From: Burkholderia stabilis
GTDB lineage: Bacteria; Pseudomonadota; Gammaproteobacteria; Burkholderiales; Burkholderiaceae
Direction of reading: 5' to 3'
Length of the DNA: 64,000 nt
Assembly: GCF_001742165.1 (NCBI RefSeq)
Contig: NZ_CP016442.1
Coordinates: 558,001-622,000 of the forward strand
The notes under the pieces were generated by a model. It saw only the letters and a program-made list of their open reading frames with translations. It was not told the DNA's origin and made no database searches. Shown here in pieces: positions 1 through 8,475 of this stretch (position 1 is the stretch's first letter; each line of letters begins with the position of its first letter). The position numbers and the translations under genes were made by a program.

Positions 1-1078
1 TGAAGAGCGGCAGCGTGACGGTCGACGCGCCGTACCGTTCGGCGTGGGGGAACATGCCCTCCTTGAAGCCGCGCGCACGGTACAGCGTGAAAAGATGGAT
101 CGCCGGGTAGTGGATGCCCGTGCCGATGCCGCGCTCCTTCATCTGCGCCATGAACTCGGCGCGGGTGATCGTCAGCCGCTCGAGCGGCAGCGTGACGAGG
201 AACATGTGCCAGTTGCCGTTCTGGAATTCGGCGAGCGGCAGGCCGAGGCCGAGCTTCACGGCCGCACCGCCGTCGAACGCGGCGAAATACGCGCGGGCGA
301 GCGCATGGCGCTGCGCGGTGAAGCGCTCGAGGTGCGGCAGCTGGCCAAGGCCGACGCGCGCGGCGACGTCGGTCAGGTTGTACTTGCCGCCGAGCACGTC
401 GCAGTCCATCCCGTCGAAGCCGGTGCGCGTGATGCCCTGCAGCCGGTATTTCTGTGCGAGCGTCGCCTCGTCCTCGTTGTTCAGCACGAGCGCGCCGCCT
501 TCGATCGTCGTCAGGTTCTTGTTCGCGTGGAAGCTGAACGACACGATGTCGCCGATCGCGCCGATGCGCTTGCCGTTCCACGACGAGCCGAGCGCCTGAG
601 CGGCATCTTCGATCACGCGCAGGTTGTGCGCGCGTGCGATCGCGTATAGACGATCCATATCGACCGGCAGGCCGGCGAGGTAGACCGGGATGATCGCCTT
701 CGTGCGCGGCGTGATCGCCTGCTCGAGCTTGTCGAGGTCGATGTTGCGGGTGACGGGATCGATGTCGGCGAATACGGGCGTCGCGCCCGTCTCGAGGATC
801 ACGTTGCTGGTCGAGACCCACGACGCCGGCGTCGTGATCACCTCGTCGCCGGCGCCGACGCCCGCGATGCGCAGGCCGATCTCGAGCGTGCAGGTGCCCG
901 AATTGAAGGCGCGGACCGGGCGGCCGCCGCAATACTCGGACAGCGCCGCTTCGAATTTCTGGCTCTGCGGGCCGGTGGTGATCCAGCCCGAGCGCAGCAC
1001 TTCGACGACGCCCTGGATCGTTTCCTCATCGATTTCAGGGCGGGTGAACGGCAGAAACGGAGCGGTAGTCTGGCTCAT
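1..1078 (-). CDS. arnB: UDP-4-amino-4-deoxy-L-arabinose aminotransferase ArnB (3' end outside window)
   Basis: A PLP aminotransferase of the DegT/DnrJ/EryC1 family. ArnB transfers an amino group from glutamate to UDP-4-keto-pentose to make UDP-Ara4N, the donor for lipid A modification. The reading frame starts at the ATG at 1078 and is open to the left edge (about 359 residues; the family is about 380, so only the C-terminus is missing). Visible family features are the FNSGTCTLEIGLR segment near residues 58-70, the PLP-binding Asp in VIEDAAQALGS (about 158) and the Schiff-base Lys in SFHANKNLTTIEGG (about 187). It follows the small membrane gene by a 141-bp gap that holds a short inverted repeat (1134-1154) and no strong ribosome site. 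Its role is supported by arnT two genes upstream. Confidence 0.9.
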   Translation of the reverse strand, partial: MSQTTAPFLPFTRPEIDEETIQGVVEVLRSGWITTGPQSQKFEAALSEYCGGRPVRAFNSGTCTLEIGLRIAGVGAGDEVITTPASWVSTSNVILETGATPVFADIDPVTRNIDLDKLEQAITPRTKAIIPVYLAGLPVDMDRLYAIARAHNLRVIEDAAQALGSSWNGKRIGAIGDIVSFSFHANKNLTTIEGGALVLNNEDEATLAQKYRLQGITRTGFDGMDCDVLGGKYNLTDVAARVGLGQLPHLERFTAQRHALARAYFAAFDGGAAVKLGLGLPLAEFQNGNWHMFLVTLPLERLTITRAEFMAQMKERGIGTGIHYPAIHLFTLYRARGFKEGMFPHAERYGASTVTLPLF

Positions 1079-1219
1079 GAACGCTTTTAGCCTGTAATGG
1101 CGTGTAATAAAAGGGTCGGGCGATCCCGTCCGAAACCGGCATTAAACACCGGTTGGCGGATTCGCACCGTGATTTTTTGTAGGCGGCCGCTTAACGTCGC
1201 ATGACGCCGCGAGGCATGC

Positions 1220-1591
1220 TCAGCTTCGCGCGAGCACGAGCACGCCGATCAGGATGATGCCGATGCCGATGAGCCGCTGGACCGACAGCACCTCGCCGAA
1301 CAGGTACCAGGCCGCGAACGCGTTGACGACGTAGCCGAGCGACAGCATCGGGTACGCGATCGACACGTCGACCCGCGACAGCCCGACGATCCACACGACG
1401 ACGCTCAGCACGTAGCAGCCGAGGCCGCCGATGATCGGCAACTGGGTCGCGATCTTCAGGCCGACCGGGATGATGTTCGCACGGCTGAATTCGAAGTGTC
1501 CAACGGCGTTGACGCCGGCTTTCAGCAGAAGTTGCGCACAGGCGTTGAGCATCACGCCGGTGATGATGCAGACGAACGAAACGGGATTCAT
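1220..1591 (-). CDS. Small four-helix EamA/SMR-like membrane protein of the arn operon
   Basis: A 123-residue, almost wholly hydrophobic protein with four predicted membrane helices and the EamA/SMR pattern (helix 1 with NACAQLLLKAG, helix 3 with SIAYPMLSLGYV, helix 4 with IGIGIILIGVLVL). In enterobacteria the ArnE/ArnF pair of this family is thought to flip undecaprenyl-phosphate-Ara4N across the inner membrane. Here one gene occupies that position between arnT and arnB, so I infer a homo-oligomeric flippase subunit. It lies 13 bp after arnT in the same direction, so co-transcription is likely. The fold is clear. The exact substrate is inferred from context only. Confidence 0.75.
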   Translation of the reverse strand: MNPVSFVCIITGVMLNACAQLLLKAGVNAVGHFEFSRANIIPVGLKIATQLPIIGGLGCYVLSVVVWIVGLSRVDVSIAYPMLSLGYVVNAFAAWYLFGEVLSVQRLIGIGIILIGVLVLARS

Positions 1592-1604
1592 GCGACGGGC
1601 GTCC

Positions 1605-3281
1605 TTACGATTGCGGTTTCTCGACGATCACGCGGCGGTTGTCGCGCGCGATCACGCGCATCGGCACGCCTTGCTTGACCAGCGCGTCGTACTGGCCGGG
1701 CGGCATGATCGCGAGCGCGTGGGTTTCCTGTTTCCAGCGCGTGATCCACTCGTCGACGGTCGGGACCCACTTGTTCGGCTCGACCGAGATCCCGAACGCC
1801 AGCTCGTCCTGGCGCTGGACCATGATCGTCGTGTGGCCCATGTAGAACGGGAACGTGTGATCGAGCATCTCGATCGAGTAGAACGGCGTGTCGGGCGGCA
1901 GCTTCGCCAGCTCGGCGCGCACGGCGGGCGCGAGCAGCGCGCCCGAACTGTAGCGGCCGAACTCGTCGTGCCCGGTGCCGCCGATCGTGCCGAACGCGAG
2001 CCAGGCGGCGCCGAACGCGGCGAGCGCGGCGGCGACGCCGGCGCGGCGGTTCAGCCACGCGGCCGCGAGCGTCAGCGCGGCCGAGACCGCGAGGCCCGCG
2101 TACAGCCACATCTGGAACGCGCGGTACAGCGCGTTCGGCGTGCGGGCATCGCCCTGGTACGCAAGGAAAATGATCCCGAACGCCGCGACGACGAAGAACA
2201 CGAGGTAGCCGAGCAGGTGGCGGCGGAAGCGGTCGGCCGACATCAGCGGCAGGTACGCGCCGATGATCAGCGCGAGCGCCGGTGCGACCGGCAGCACGTA
2301 CGAGATCAGCTTCGAATGCGACGCACTGAAGAACAGGAAGATGAACGCGCTCCAGATCAGCAGCACGAGCATCGGCGAGAAGCCGTTCGGCTGGCGCGGC
2401 ATCCGCAGCGCATGGCGGATGCTCTGCCACACGACCGACAGCCACGGCAGGAAGCCGACCAGCAGTACCGGCACGAAGTAGTAGAGCGGGCCCGGGCGGT
2501 TCTGTTCCGGGGTCAGGTACCGGCGGAACTGCTGGACGACGAAGAAGAAGTTGAAGAACTCGGGGTTGCGCTGCTGGACGAGCACGAACCACGGCGTGAC
2601 GATCGCGAAGAAGATCACGAGGCCGCTGACGAGGTACAGGCGCTTCCACAGCGCCCAGTCACGCGCGATCAGCGTATAGAGCACGAGCACGGCGCCGGGC
2701 AGGATCAGGCCGACGAGGCCCTTCGACAGTACCGCGAACGCCATGGCGGCCCAGCACGCCCACATCCAGCCGCGCACGGCGGCCGGGCGCAACCCGGGCC
2801 GCTGCGCGAGCAGCAGCGAGCAGAGCGACAGCGCCATCCAGAACGCGAGCCCCATGTCGAGCGCGTTGAAGTGGCCCATCAGGTTCCAGTACGGCGCGCT
2901 GGCGAGCACGACGGCCGCGAGGAAGCCGGACAACGGGTTGAACAGGCGCGCGCCGGTGTAGCCGACGAGCAGCACGCCGGCGAAGCTGGCCAGCGCCGTG
3001 TAGAGGCGCGCCTGCCACTCGCCGATGCCGAACCACGCGAACGTCAGCGCGTTCAGCCAGGTCTGCAGCGGCGGCTTCTCGAAGTACTTGTAGCCGTTGT
3101 AGCGCGGCGTGATCCAGTCGCCGGTGACGAACATCTCGCGCGCCATCTCCGCGTAGCGGCCTTCGTCGCTCGGGATCAGGTGGCGCAGCCCGAGCGGCGC
3201 GAACCAGACGATCGCGAGCGCGACGAGCAGGAGGACGAGCGTGATGCGGTTGAGCGGTAGCCTCGACGGCGTATCGTTCAT
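1605..3281 (-). CDS. arnT: Lipid A 4-amino-4-deoxy-L-arabinose transferase ArnT (GT family 39/83-like)
   Basis: A 558-residue polytopic inner-membrane glycosyltransferase of the GT-C fold. ArnT moves Ara4N from undecaprenyl phosphate to lipid A phosphate on the periplasmic side, lowering negative charge and giving resistance to polymyxin and cationic peptides. The diagnostic first periplasmic loop is present: IPSDEGRYAEMAREM (residues 36-50, with Asp39-Glu40) followed by GDWITPRYNGYKYFEKPPLQ (about 54-73). A long hydrophobic stretch with about a dozen helices follows, then a soluble C-terminal domain. It is the first gene of the minus-strand group arnT, small EamA-like protein, arnB. Ara4N addition is known to be essential or nearly so in Burkholderia, unlike in enterobacteria. 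Confidence 0.9.
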   Translation of the reverse strand: MNDTPSRLPLNRITLVLLLVALAIVWFAPLGLRHLIPSDEGRYAEMAREMFVTGDWITPRYNGYKYFEKPPLQTWLNALTFAWFGIGEWQARLYTALASFAGVLLVGYTGARLFNPLSGFLAAVVLASAPYWNLMGHFNALDMGLAFWMALSLCSLLLAQRPGLRPAAVRGWMWACWAAMAFAVLSKGLVGLILPGAVLVLYTLIARDWALWKRLYLVSGLVIFFAIVTPWFVLVQQRNPEFFNFFFVVQQFRRYLTPEQNRPGPLYYFVPVLLVGFLPWLSVVWQSIRHALRMPRQPNGFSPMLVLLIWSAFIFLFFSASHSKLISYVLPVAPALALIIGAYLPLMSADRFRRHLLGYLVFFVVAAFGIIFLAYQGDARTPNALYRAFQMWLYAGLAVSAALTLAAAWLNRRAGVAAALAAFGAAWLAFGTIGGTGHDEFGRYSSGALLAPAVRAELAKLPPDTPFYSIEMLDHTFPFYMGHTTIMVQRQDELAFGISVEPNKWVPTVDEWITRWKQETHALAIMPPGQYDALVKQGVPMRVIARDNRRVIVEKPQS

Positions 3282-3404
3282 GGATTTTCAGCCTGTTGGT
3301 TGTTGAGACGGGCCGCCGGCGGGTTGCGCCGGGGGCGGGCGGCCTGGCCGGCTCGATCCGGGGATCGACCCGGTGCGCCGGCCCGAGTTTTACCGCATCG
3401 GGGA

Positions 3405-3779
3405 TTAACGTTCAATTAAGAGCGCGGCGGCAACTTTGCGGCCCTCGGCCATCAGGATGTTGTAGGTGCGGCACGCGGCCTGGAAATCCATCGTCTCGAC
3501 GCCGATCCGCTTGGCCGTGAGCGCGGCGACGAGCCGCGGGTGCGGGAAGCGCAGCCGTGAGCCGCTGCCGAAGATCACGAGTTCGGGCGGCGGGTCGAGC
3601 AGCATCGCGAAATGCTCGGGCGCGAGGTCGTCGAACGACGACACGGGCCATGCCTGGACCGGCGCGCCGGGCAGCACGATGACGCTCGTTTCGTGGCGTT
3701 CGAGATTGACGTCGACATAATCGGGGCCGTAGCCGGTGACGGTGTTGAGCGCGCCGCTCGCGTCCTGGTGCAGTTTCAA
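3405..3779 (-). CDS. Mth938-like (DUF498) domain protein
   Basis: A 124-residue protein that aligns over its whole length with the Mth938/DUF498 family, related to the eukaryotic complex I assembly factor NDUFAF3. Typical pieces are the VIVLPGAPVQAWP strand region and PPELVIFGSGSRLRFP. The frame stays open upstream to 3902, but I choose the TTG at 3779: it begins the family-typical K-L-H-Q-D start and has GGAA about 9 bases upstream, whereas the upstream extension is low-complexity and has no ribosome site. No enzymatic residues are known for the family, so biochemical function remains unknown. It sits 123 bp upstream of arnT on the same strand and may or may not belong to that operon. Confidence 0.75.
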   Translation of the reverse strand: MKLHQDASGALNTVTGYGPDYVDVNLERHETSVIVLPGAPVQAWPVSSFDDLAPEHFAMLLDPPPELVIFGSGSRLRFPHPRLVAALTAKRIGVETMDFQAACRTYNILMAEGRKVAAALLIER

Positions 3780-4094
3780 ATCGGTATTCCGCGGGTCCGT
3801 AGGGGAATGTGTCGCAGGGCCACACGGGCCCGGGTGGCCGGTTTCACGCTGCTGCGCACGCGGGACGCCTGACGGCGCGGGCCCGGCGCGGCTATGGTGC
3901 ATTGCGAAAGTCGGCCAAAATCCGCTAAATTATAACTTTTTGGTCGCCCCCGGGCGCCACTTGCGTCGTGCGTCGCCACAAGCCGCGTCCGACCGCCCGC
4001 TTTTTCCCAGTCTAGACAGCGCGCACAGACCGGCCGCTTTCCAGTTTTGATCCCGTCCCCCCGGCCGCAAGGCCAACCCAGGAACCGTGTCGTC
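3780..4094. other. Divergent intergenic region (Mth938-like gene / alaA)
   Basis: This 315-bp region separates the minus-strand Mth938-like gene from alaA. It holds a GC-rich near-palindrome at 3818-3839 (GGCCAC, CGGGCCCG, GTGGCC) of unknown role. An AT-rich patch at 3902-3936 includes TTGCGA, then TAAATT at 18-bp spacing and TATAAC just after; this is the likely alaA promoter area. No small gene is convincing here. Confidence 0.4.
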
Positions 4095-5333
4095 GTGAAA
4101 CCGATTCAGAAGTCGAACAAGCTGCTCAACGTCTGCTACGACATCCGTGGCCCGGTACTCGAGCACGCCAAGCGCCTCGAGGAAGAAGGCCACCGCATCA
4201 TCAAGCTGAACATCGGCAACCTCGCGTCGTTCGGCTTCGACGCGCCGGACGAGATCATCCAGGACATGATCCGCAACCTGCCGGCTTCGTCGGGCTACTC
4301 GGATTCGAAAGGCGTGTTCTCGGCCCGCAAGGCCGTGATGCACTACACGCAGGAAAAGGGCGTCGTGGGCGTCGGACTCGACGACATCTACATCGGCAAC
4401 GGCGCGTCCGAGCTGATCGTGATGGCGACCCAGGCGCTGCTGAACGACGGCGACGAAGTGCTGCTGCCGGCACCCGACTACCCGCTGTGGACGGCCGCCG
4501 TGAGCCTGTCGGGCGGCACGCCCGTGCACTACGTCTGCGACGAGCAGAACGCGTGGATGCCCGATCTCGACGACATCCGCAGCAAGATCACGCCGAACAC
4601 GAAGGCGATCGTCGTGATCAACCCGAACAACCCGACGGGTGCGCTTTATTCCGACGAATTGCTGCTGGAGCTGATCGAGATCGCGCGCCAGCACGGTCTG
4701 ATCATCTTCGCCGACGAGGTGTACGACAAGATCGTCTACGACGGCCTCGAACACACGGCGATCGGCGCGCTGTCGGAGGACGTGATCACCGTCACGTTCA
4801 ACAGCCTGTCGAAGAGCTATCGCTCGTGCGGCTACCGCGCGGGCTGGATGGCCGTGTCGGGCCTCGGCGGCGACAACCGCCGGCATGCGAAGGACTACCT
4901 CGAGGGGCTCGGCATCCTGTCGTCGATGCGCCTGTGCGCGAACGTGCCGGGGCAGTTCGCGATCCAGACGGCGCTCGGCGGCTACCAGAGCATCAACGAG
5001 CTGATCGTGCCGAGCGGGCGCCTGTACAAGCAGCGCGAACTCGCGTATGACATGCTCACGTCGATTCCCGGCGTGACCTGCGTGAAACCGCAGGCCGCGC
5101 TGTACATGTTCCCGCGCCTCGATCCGAAGATCTATCCGATCCAGAACGACCAGCAGTTCATACTCGACCTCCTGCTCGAAGAGCGCGTGCTGCTCGTGCA
5201 GGGGACGGGCTTCAACTGGGCGACACCGGACCACTTCCGCGTGGTTTTCCTGCCGAACCTCGAAGACCTGACCGATTCGATCAACCGGATCGCACGCTTC
5301 CTCGACGGCTACCGCAAGCGCCATTCGGCCTGA
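4095..5333 (+). CDS. alaA: Alanine transaminase AlaA (PLP-dependent, class I/II)
   Basis: An aspartate-aminotransferase-fold enzyme that makes alanine from pyruvate and glutamate. It resembles E. coli AlaA (YfbQ) almost end to end: NVCYDIRGPVLEHAKRLEEE at the N-terminus, YIGNGASELIV, INPNNPTG, FADEVYDKIVYDG and the PLP-lysine motif FNSLSKSYRSCGYRAGW (Lys about 240). I choose the GTG at 4095 because AGGAACC lies about 10 bases before it, and the resulting 412 residues fit the family (about 405). An ATG 48 bp upstream (4047) is in frame but adds a Pro/Arg-rich stretch. hom starts 53 bp after its stop, so the three amino acid genes alaA-hom-thrC may be co-transcribed. Confidence 0.88.
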   Translation: MKPIQKSNKLLNVCYDIRGPVLEHAKRLEEEGHRIIKLNIGNLASFGFDAPDEIIQDMIRNLPASSGYSDSKGVFSARKAVMHYTQEKGVVGVGLDDIYIGNGASELIVMATQALLNDGDEVLLPAPDYPLWTAAVSLSGGTPVHYVCDEQNAWMPDLDDIRSKITPNTKAIVVINPNNPTGALYSDELLLELIEIARQHGLIIFADEVYDKIVYDGLEHTAIGALSEDVITVTFNSLSKSYRSCGYRAGWMAVSGLGGDNRRHAKDYLEGLGILSSMRLCANVPGQFAIQTALGGYQSINELIVPSGRLYKQRELAYDMLTSIPGVTCVKPQAALYMFPRLDPKIYPIQNDQQFILDLLLEERVLLVQGTGFNWATPDHFRVVFLPNLEDLTDSINRIARFLDGYRKRHSA

Positions 5334-5386
5334 GCGGGCAGGACCACACGGAACCCATTACTTCTTACTCATCGATCACACGCAGC

Positions 5387-6715
5387 ATGGAACCGATCAA
5401 AGTTGGCCTGTTGGGCTTCGGCACGGTGGGCAGCGGCACCTTCACGGTGCTGCGCCGCAACCAGGAAGAAATCAAGCGACGCGCGGGGCGCGGCATCGAG
5501 GTGGCGCGCATTGCCGTGCGCAACCCGGCCAAGGCGCAGGCTGCGCTCGGCGGCGACGCCGCCACCGCGCAAATCACCGACGATTTCAATTCGGTCGTCG
5601 ACGATCCGTCGATCGCGATCATCGCCGAGATGATCGGCGGCACGGGCATCGCGCGCGAGCTCGTGCTGCGCGCGATCGCGAACGGCAAGCACGTCGTGAC
5701 GGCGAACAAGGCGCTGCTCGCGGTGCACGGCACCGAGATTTTCGAAGCCGCGCGCGAGAAGGGCGTGATGGTCGCGTTCGAGGCGGCCGTCGCCGGCGGC
5801 ATCCCGATCATCAAGGCGTTGCGCGAAGGCCTGACCGCAAACCGCATCCAGTACATCGCCGGCATCATCAACGGCACGACCAACTACATCCTGTCGGAAA
5901 TGCGCGACCGCGGGCTCGACTTCGCGACCGCGCTGAAGGCTGCGCAGGAGCTCGGTTACGCGGAGGCCGATCCGACCTTTGACATCGAAGGCGTCGACGC
6001 CGCGCACAAGGCGACGATCATGAGCGCGATCGCGTTCGGCGTGCCGGTCCAGTTCGAGCGCGCATACGTCGAGGGCATCAGCAAGCTCGACGCAACCGAC
6101 ATCCGCTACGCGGAAGAGCTCGGCTACCGGATCAAGCTGCTCGGCATCACGCGCCGTGCGAAAAACGGTATCGAGTTGCGCGTGCATCCGACGCTGATCC
6201 CGGAGAAGCGCCTGCTCGCGAACGTCGAAGGTGCGATGAACGCGGTCGTCGTGCACGGCGACGCGGTCGGCACGACGCTGTACTACGGCAAGGGCGCGGG
6301 CGCGGAGCCGACCGCGTCGGCGGTCGTCGCGGATCTCGTCGACGTCACGCGCCTGCATACGGCCGACCCCGAGCATCGCGTGCCGCACCTCGCGTTCCAG
6401 CCCGACAGCCTGTCGAACACGCCGATCTTGCCGATCGAAGAAGTGACGAGCGGCTACTACCTGCGCCTGCGGGTGGCTGACCAGACCGGTGTGCTCGCCG
6501 CCATCACGCGCATCCTCGCCGAATCGGGCATCTCGATCGACGCGCTGTTGCAGAAGGAATCGGAGCAGGTCGACGGCGCGAACGGCGAGACCGACATCAT
6601 CCTGATCACGCACGAGACGATCGAGAAGAACGTCAACGCGGCGATCGCGCAGATCGAGAGCCTCGCGACGGTCGTGTCGAAGGTGACGAAGCTGCGCATG
6701 GAAGCGCTGAACTGA
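5387..6715 (+). CDS. hom: Homoserine dehydrogenase
   Basis: Reduces aspartate semialdehyde to homoserine with NAD(P)H, the branch point to threonine, methionine and isoleucine. The 442-residue protein has the N-terminal Rossmann motif LLGFGTVGSGTF (about 8-19), the catalytic region YAEADPTFDIEGVDAAHK (about 195-212) and a C-terminal ACT domain (LRVADQTGVLAAITRILAES, about 360-380). It is monofunctional, as usual in betaproteobacteria, with no aspartokinase fused. The ACT domain suggests allosteric feedback by threonine. thrC begins 19 bp downstream, so these consecutive pathway steps are co-transcribed. No strong ribosome site precedes the ATG. Confidence 0.95.
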   Translation: MEPIKVGLLGFGTVGSGTFTVLRRNQEEIKRRAGRGIEVARIAVRNPAKAQAALGGDAATAQITDDFNSVVDDPSIAIIAEMIGGTGIARELVLRAIANGKHVVTANKALLAVHGTEIFEAAREKGVMVAFEAAVAGGIPIIKALREGLTANRIQYIAGIINGTTNYILSEMRDRGLDFATALKAAQELGYAEADPTFDIEGVDAAHKATIMSAIAFGVPVQFERAYVEGISKLDATDIRYAEELGYRIKLLGITRRAKNGIELRVHPTLIPEKRLLANVEGAMNAVVVHGDAVGTTLYYGKGAGAEPTASAVVADLVDVTRLHTADPEHRVPHLAFQPDSLSNTPILPIEEVTSGYYLRLRVADQTGVLAAITRILAESGISIDALLQKESEQVDGANGETDIILITHETIEKNVNAAIAQIESLATVVSKVTKLRMEALN

Positions 6716-6734
6716 GCGCGCTGAGGACGAACCC

Positions 6735-8186
6735 ATGAACTACATCTCCACGCGCGGCGCCGGCATCGGCGAGCGCCATACGTTCTCCGACATCCTGCTC
6801 GGCGGTCTCGCGAAGGACGGCGGGCTCTACCTGCCGTCCGAGTACCCGAAGGTGTCCGCCGACGAGCTCGCGCGCTGGCGCACGCTGTCGTACGCGGATC
6901 TCGCCTTCGAGATCCTGTCGAAGTTCTGCGACGACGTGCCGGCCGACGACCTGCGCGCGATCACGCGCCGCACGTACACGGCTGCCGTGTACAGCAACAC
7001 GCGCCACGGCGAGAACGCCGCCGACATCACGCCGCTGAAGACGCTCGGTACCGAGAACGGCGCGGCGCTGTCGCTGCTCGAACTGTCGAACGGCCCGACG
7101 CTCGCGTTCAAGGACATGGCGATGCAGCTGCTCGGCAACCTGTTCGAGTACACGCTCGCGAAGCACGGCGAGGCGCTGAACATCCTCGGCGCGACGTCGG
7201 GCGACACGGGCAGCGCGGCCGAGTATGCGATGCGCGGCAAGGCCGGCGTGCGCGTATTCATGCTGTCGCCGCACAAGAAGATGAGCGCGTTCCAGACGGC
7301 CCAGATGTTCAGCCTGCAGGATCCGAACATCTTCAACCTCGCGGTCGAAGGCGTGTTCGACGATTGCCAGGACATCGTGAAGGCCGTGTCGAACGACCAC
7401 GCGTTCAAGGCGCAGCAGAAGATCGGCACCGTCAACTCGATCAACTGGGCGCGCGTCGTCGCGCAGGTCGTGTACTACTTCAAGGGCTATTTCGCGGCGA
7501 CGCAGTCCAACGACGAGCGCGTGTCGTTCACGGTGCCGTCGGGCAACTTCGGCAACGTGTGCGCTGGCCACATCGCGCGCATGATGGGCCTGCCGATCGC
7601 GAAGCTCGTGGTCGCGACCAACGAGAACGACGTGCTCGACGAGTTCTTCCGCACGGGCGCGTATCGCGTGCGCAGCGCCGAGAACACGTATCACACGAGT
7701 AGCCCGAGCATGGACATCTCGAAGGCGTCCAACTTCGAGCGCTTCGTGTTCGACCTGCTCGGCCGCGATCCGGCGCGCGTGATGCAACTGTTCCGCGACG
7801 TCGAGGAGAAGGGCGGCTTCGATCTCGCGGCGAGCGGTGATTTTTCGCGCGTCGCCGAGTTCGGTTTCGTGTCGGGCCGCAGCAGTCACATCGATCGCAT
7901 CGCAACGATTCGCGACGTGTTCTCGCGCTACGACACGATGATCGATACGCACACGGCCGACGGCGTGAAGGTCGCGCGCGAGCATCTCGACGCGGGCGTG
8001 CCGATGGTCGTGCTCGAGACGGCACAGCCGATCAAGTTCGGCGAGACGATCCGCGAAGCGCTCGATCGCGAAGCCGAGCGGCCGGCCGCATTCGACGGGC
8101 TCGAGGCGCTGCCGCAGCGTTTCGAGGTCGTGAAGGCCGACGCACAGCAGGTGAAGGGCTTCATCGCCGCGCATACGGGCGCATGA
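6735..8186 (+). CDS. thrC: Threonine synthase
   Basis: A PLP enzyme that converts O-phosphohomoserine to threonine, the last pathway step. Its 483 residues fit the longer (class II) threonine synthase family. Key segments are NYISTRGAGIGERHTFSDIL at the start, the PLP lysine in NGPTLAFKDMAMQLLG (about Lys126), the phosphate-binding GATSGDTGSAAEYA (about 157-170) and TVPSGNFGNVCAG in the C-terminal half. GAGGA precedes the ATG. It follows hom by 19 bp. Homoserine kinase (thrB) is not in this window, so that step must be encoded elsewhere. A GC-rich 8-bp hairpin (8193-8211) follows the stop codon. Confidence 0.95.
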   Translation: MNYISTRGAGIGERHTFSDILLGGLAKDGGLYLPSEYPKVSADELARWRTLSYADLAFEILSKFCDDVPADDLRAITRRTYTAAVYSNTRHGENAADITPLKTLGTENGAALSLLELSNGPTLAFKDMAMQLLGNLFEYTLAKHGEALNILGATSGDTGSAAEYAMRGKAGVRVFMLSPHKKMSAFQTAQMFSLQDPNIFNLAVEGVFDDCQDIVKAVSNDHAFKAQQKIGTVNSINWARVVAQVVYYFKGYFAATQSNDERVSFTVPSGNFGNVCAGHIARMMGLPIAKLVVATNENDVLDEFFRTGAYRVRSAENTYHTSSPSMDISKASNFERFVFDLLGRDPARVMQLFRDVEEKGGFDLAASGDFSRVAEFGFVSGRSSHIDRIATIRDVFSRYDTMIDTHTADGVKVAREHLDAGVPMVVLETAQPIKFGETIREALDREAERPAAFDGLEALPQRFEVVKADAQQVKGFIAAHTGA

Positions 8187-8192
8187 CGCACG

Positions 8193-8211
8193 GCCGGGCC
8201 GCTGGCCCGGC
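8193..8211 (+). terminator. Possible terminator hairpin after thrC
   Basis: GCCGGGCC-GCT-GGCCCGGC forms a perfect 8-bp stem starting 7 bases after the thrC stop. There is no T-tract, so efficiency as an intrinsic terminator is doubtful. The rest of the 289-bp gap to moeA shows no gene; a TACAAT (8436-8441) near its end may be the moeA -10. Confidence 0.35.
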
Positions 8212-8475
8212 AGCGCAGGACGGCCGGAATGCCGATTCGTCGAACGGATCGGGGTTCCGGCCGTTTCATTTGGCGGGTTCGGCGGCGCGGTTCCGCGATG
8301 CGTGTGCGTTTTGCGGCGCGCCGCGTGTCTGCCGCCGCAACTCGTCCGAAACGAAACCAGTGCCAGACCCGCGCATTCGCGACGATCACAGTTTCCGCAT
8401 GACCGCCATATCGCGCGTCCGCGCGACGGCGTCGCTACAATGACGTATTGAATCCAACGATCCCCGATTCCATCG

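Noticed and set aside
3780..3902. N-terminal extension of the Mth938-like protein (start at 3902)
   Set aside because: The added residues are Ser/Arg/Pro-rich, outside the family alignment, and without a ribosome site. The TTG at 3779 fits the family.
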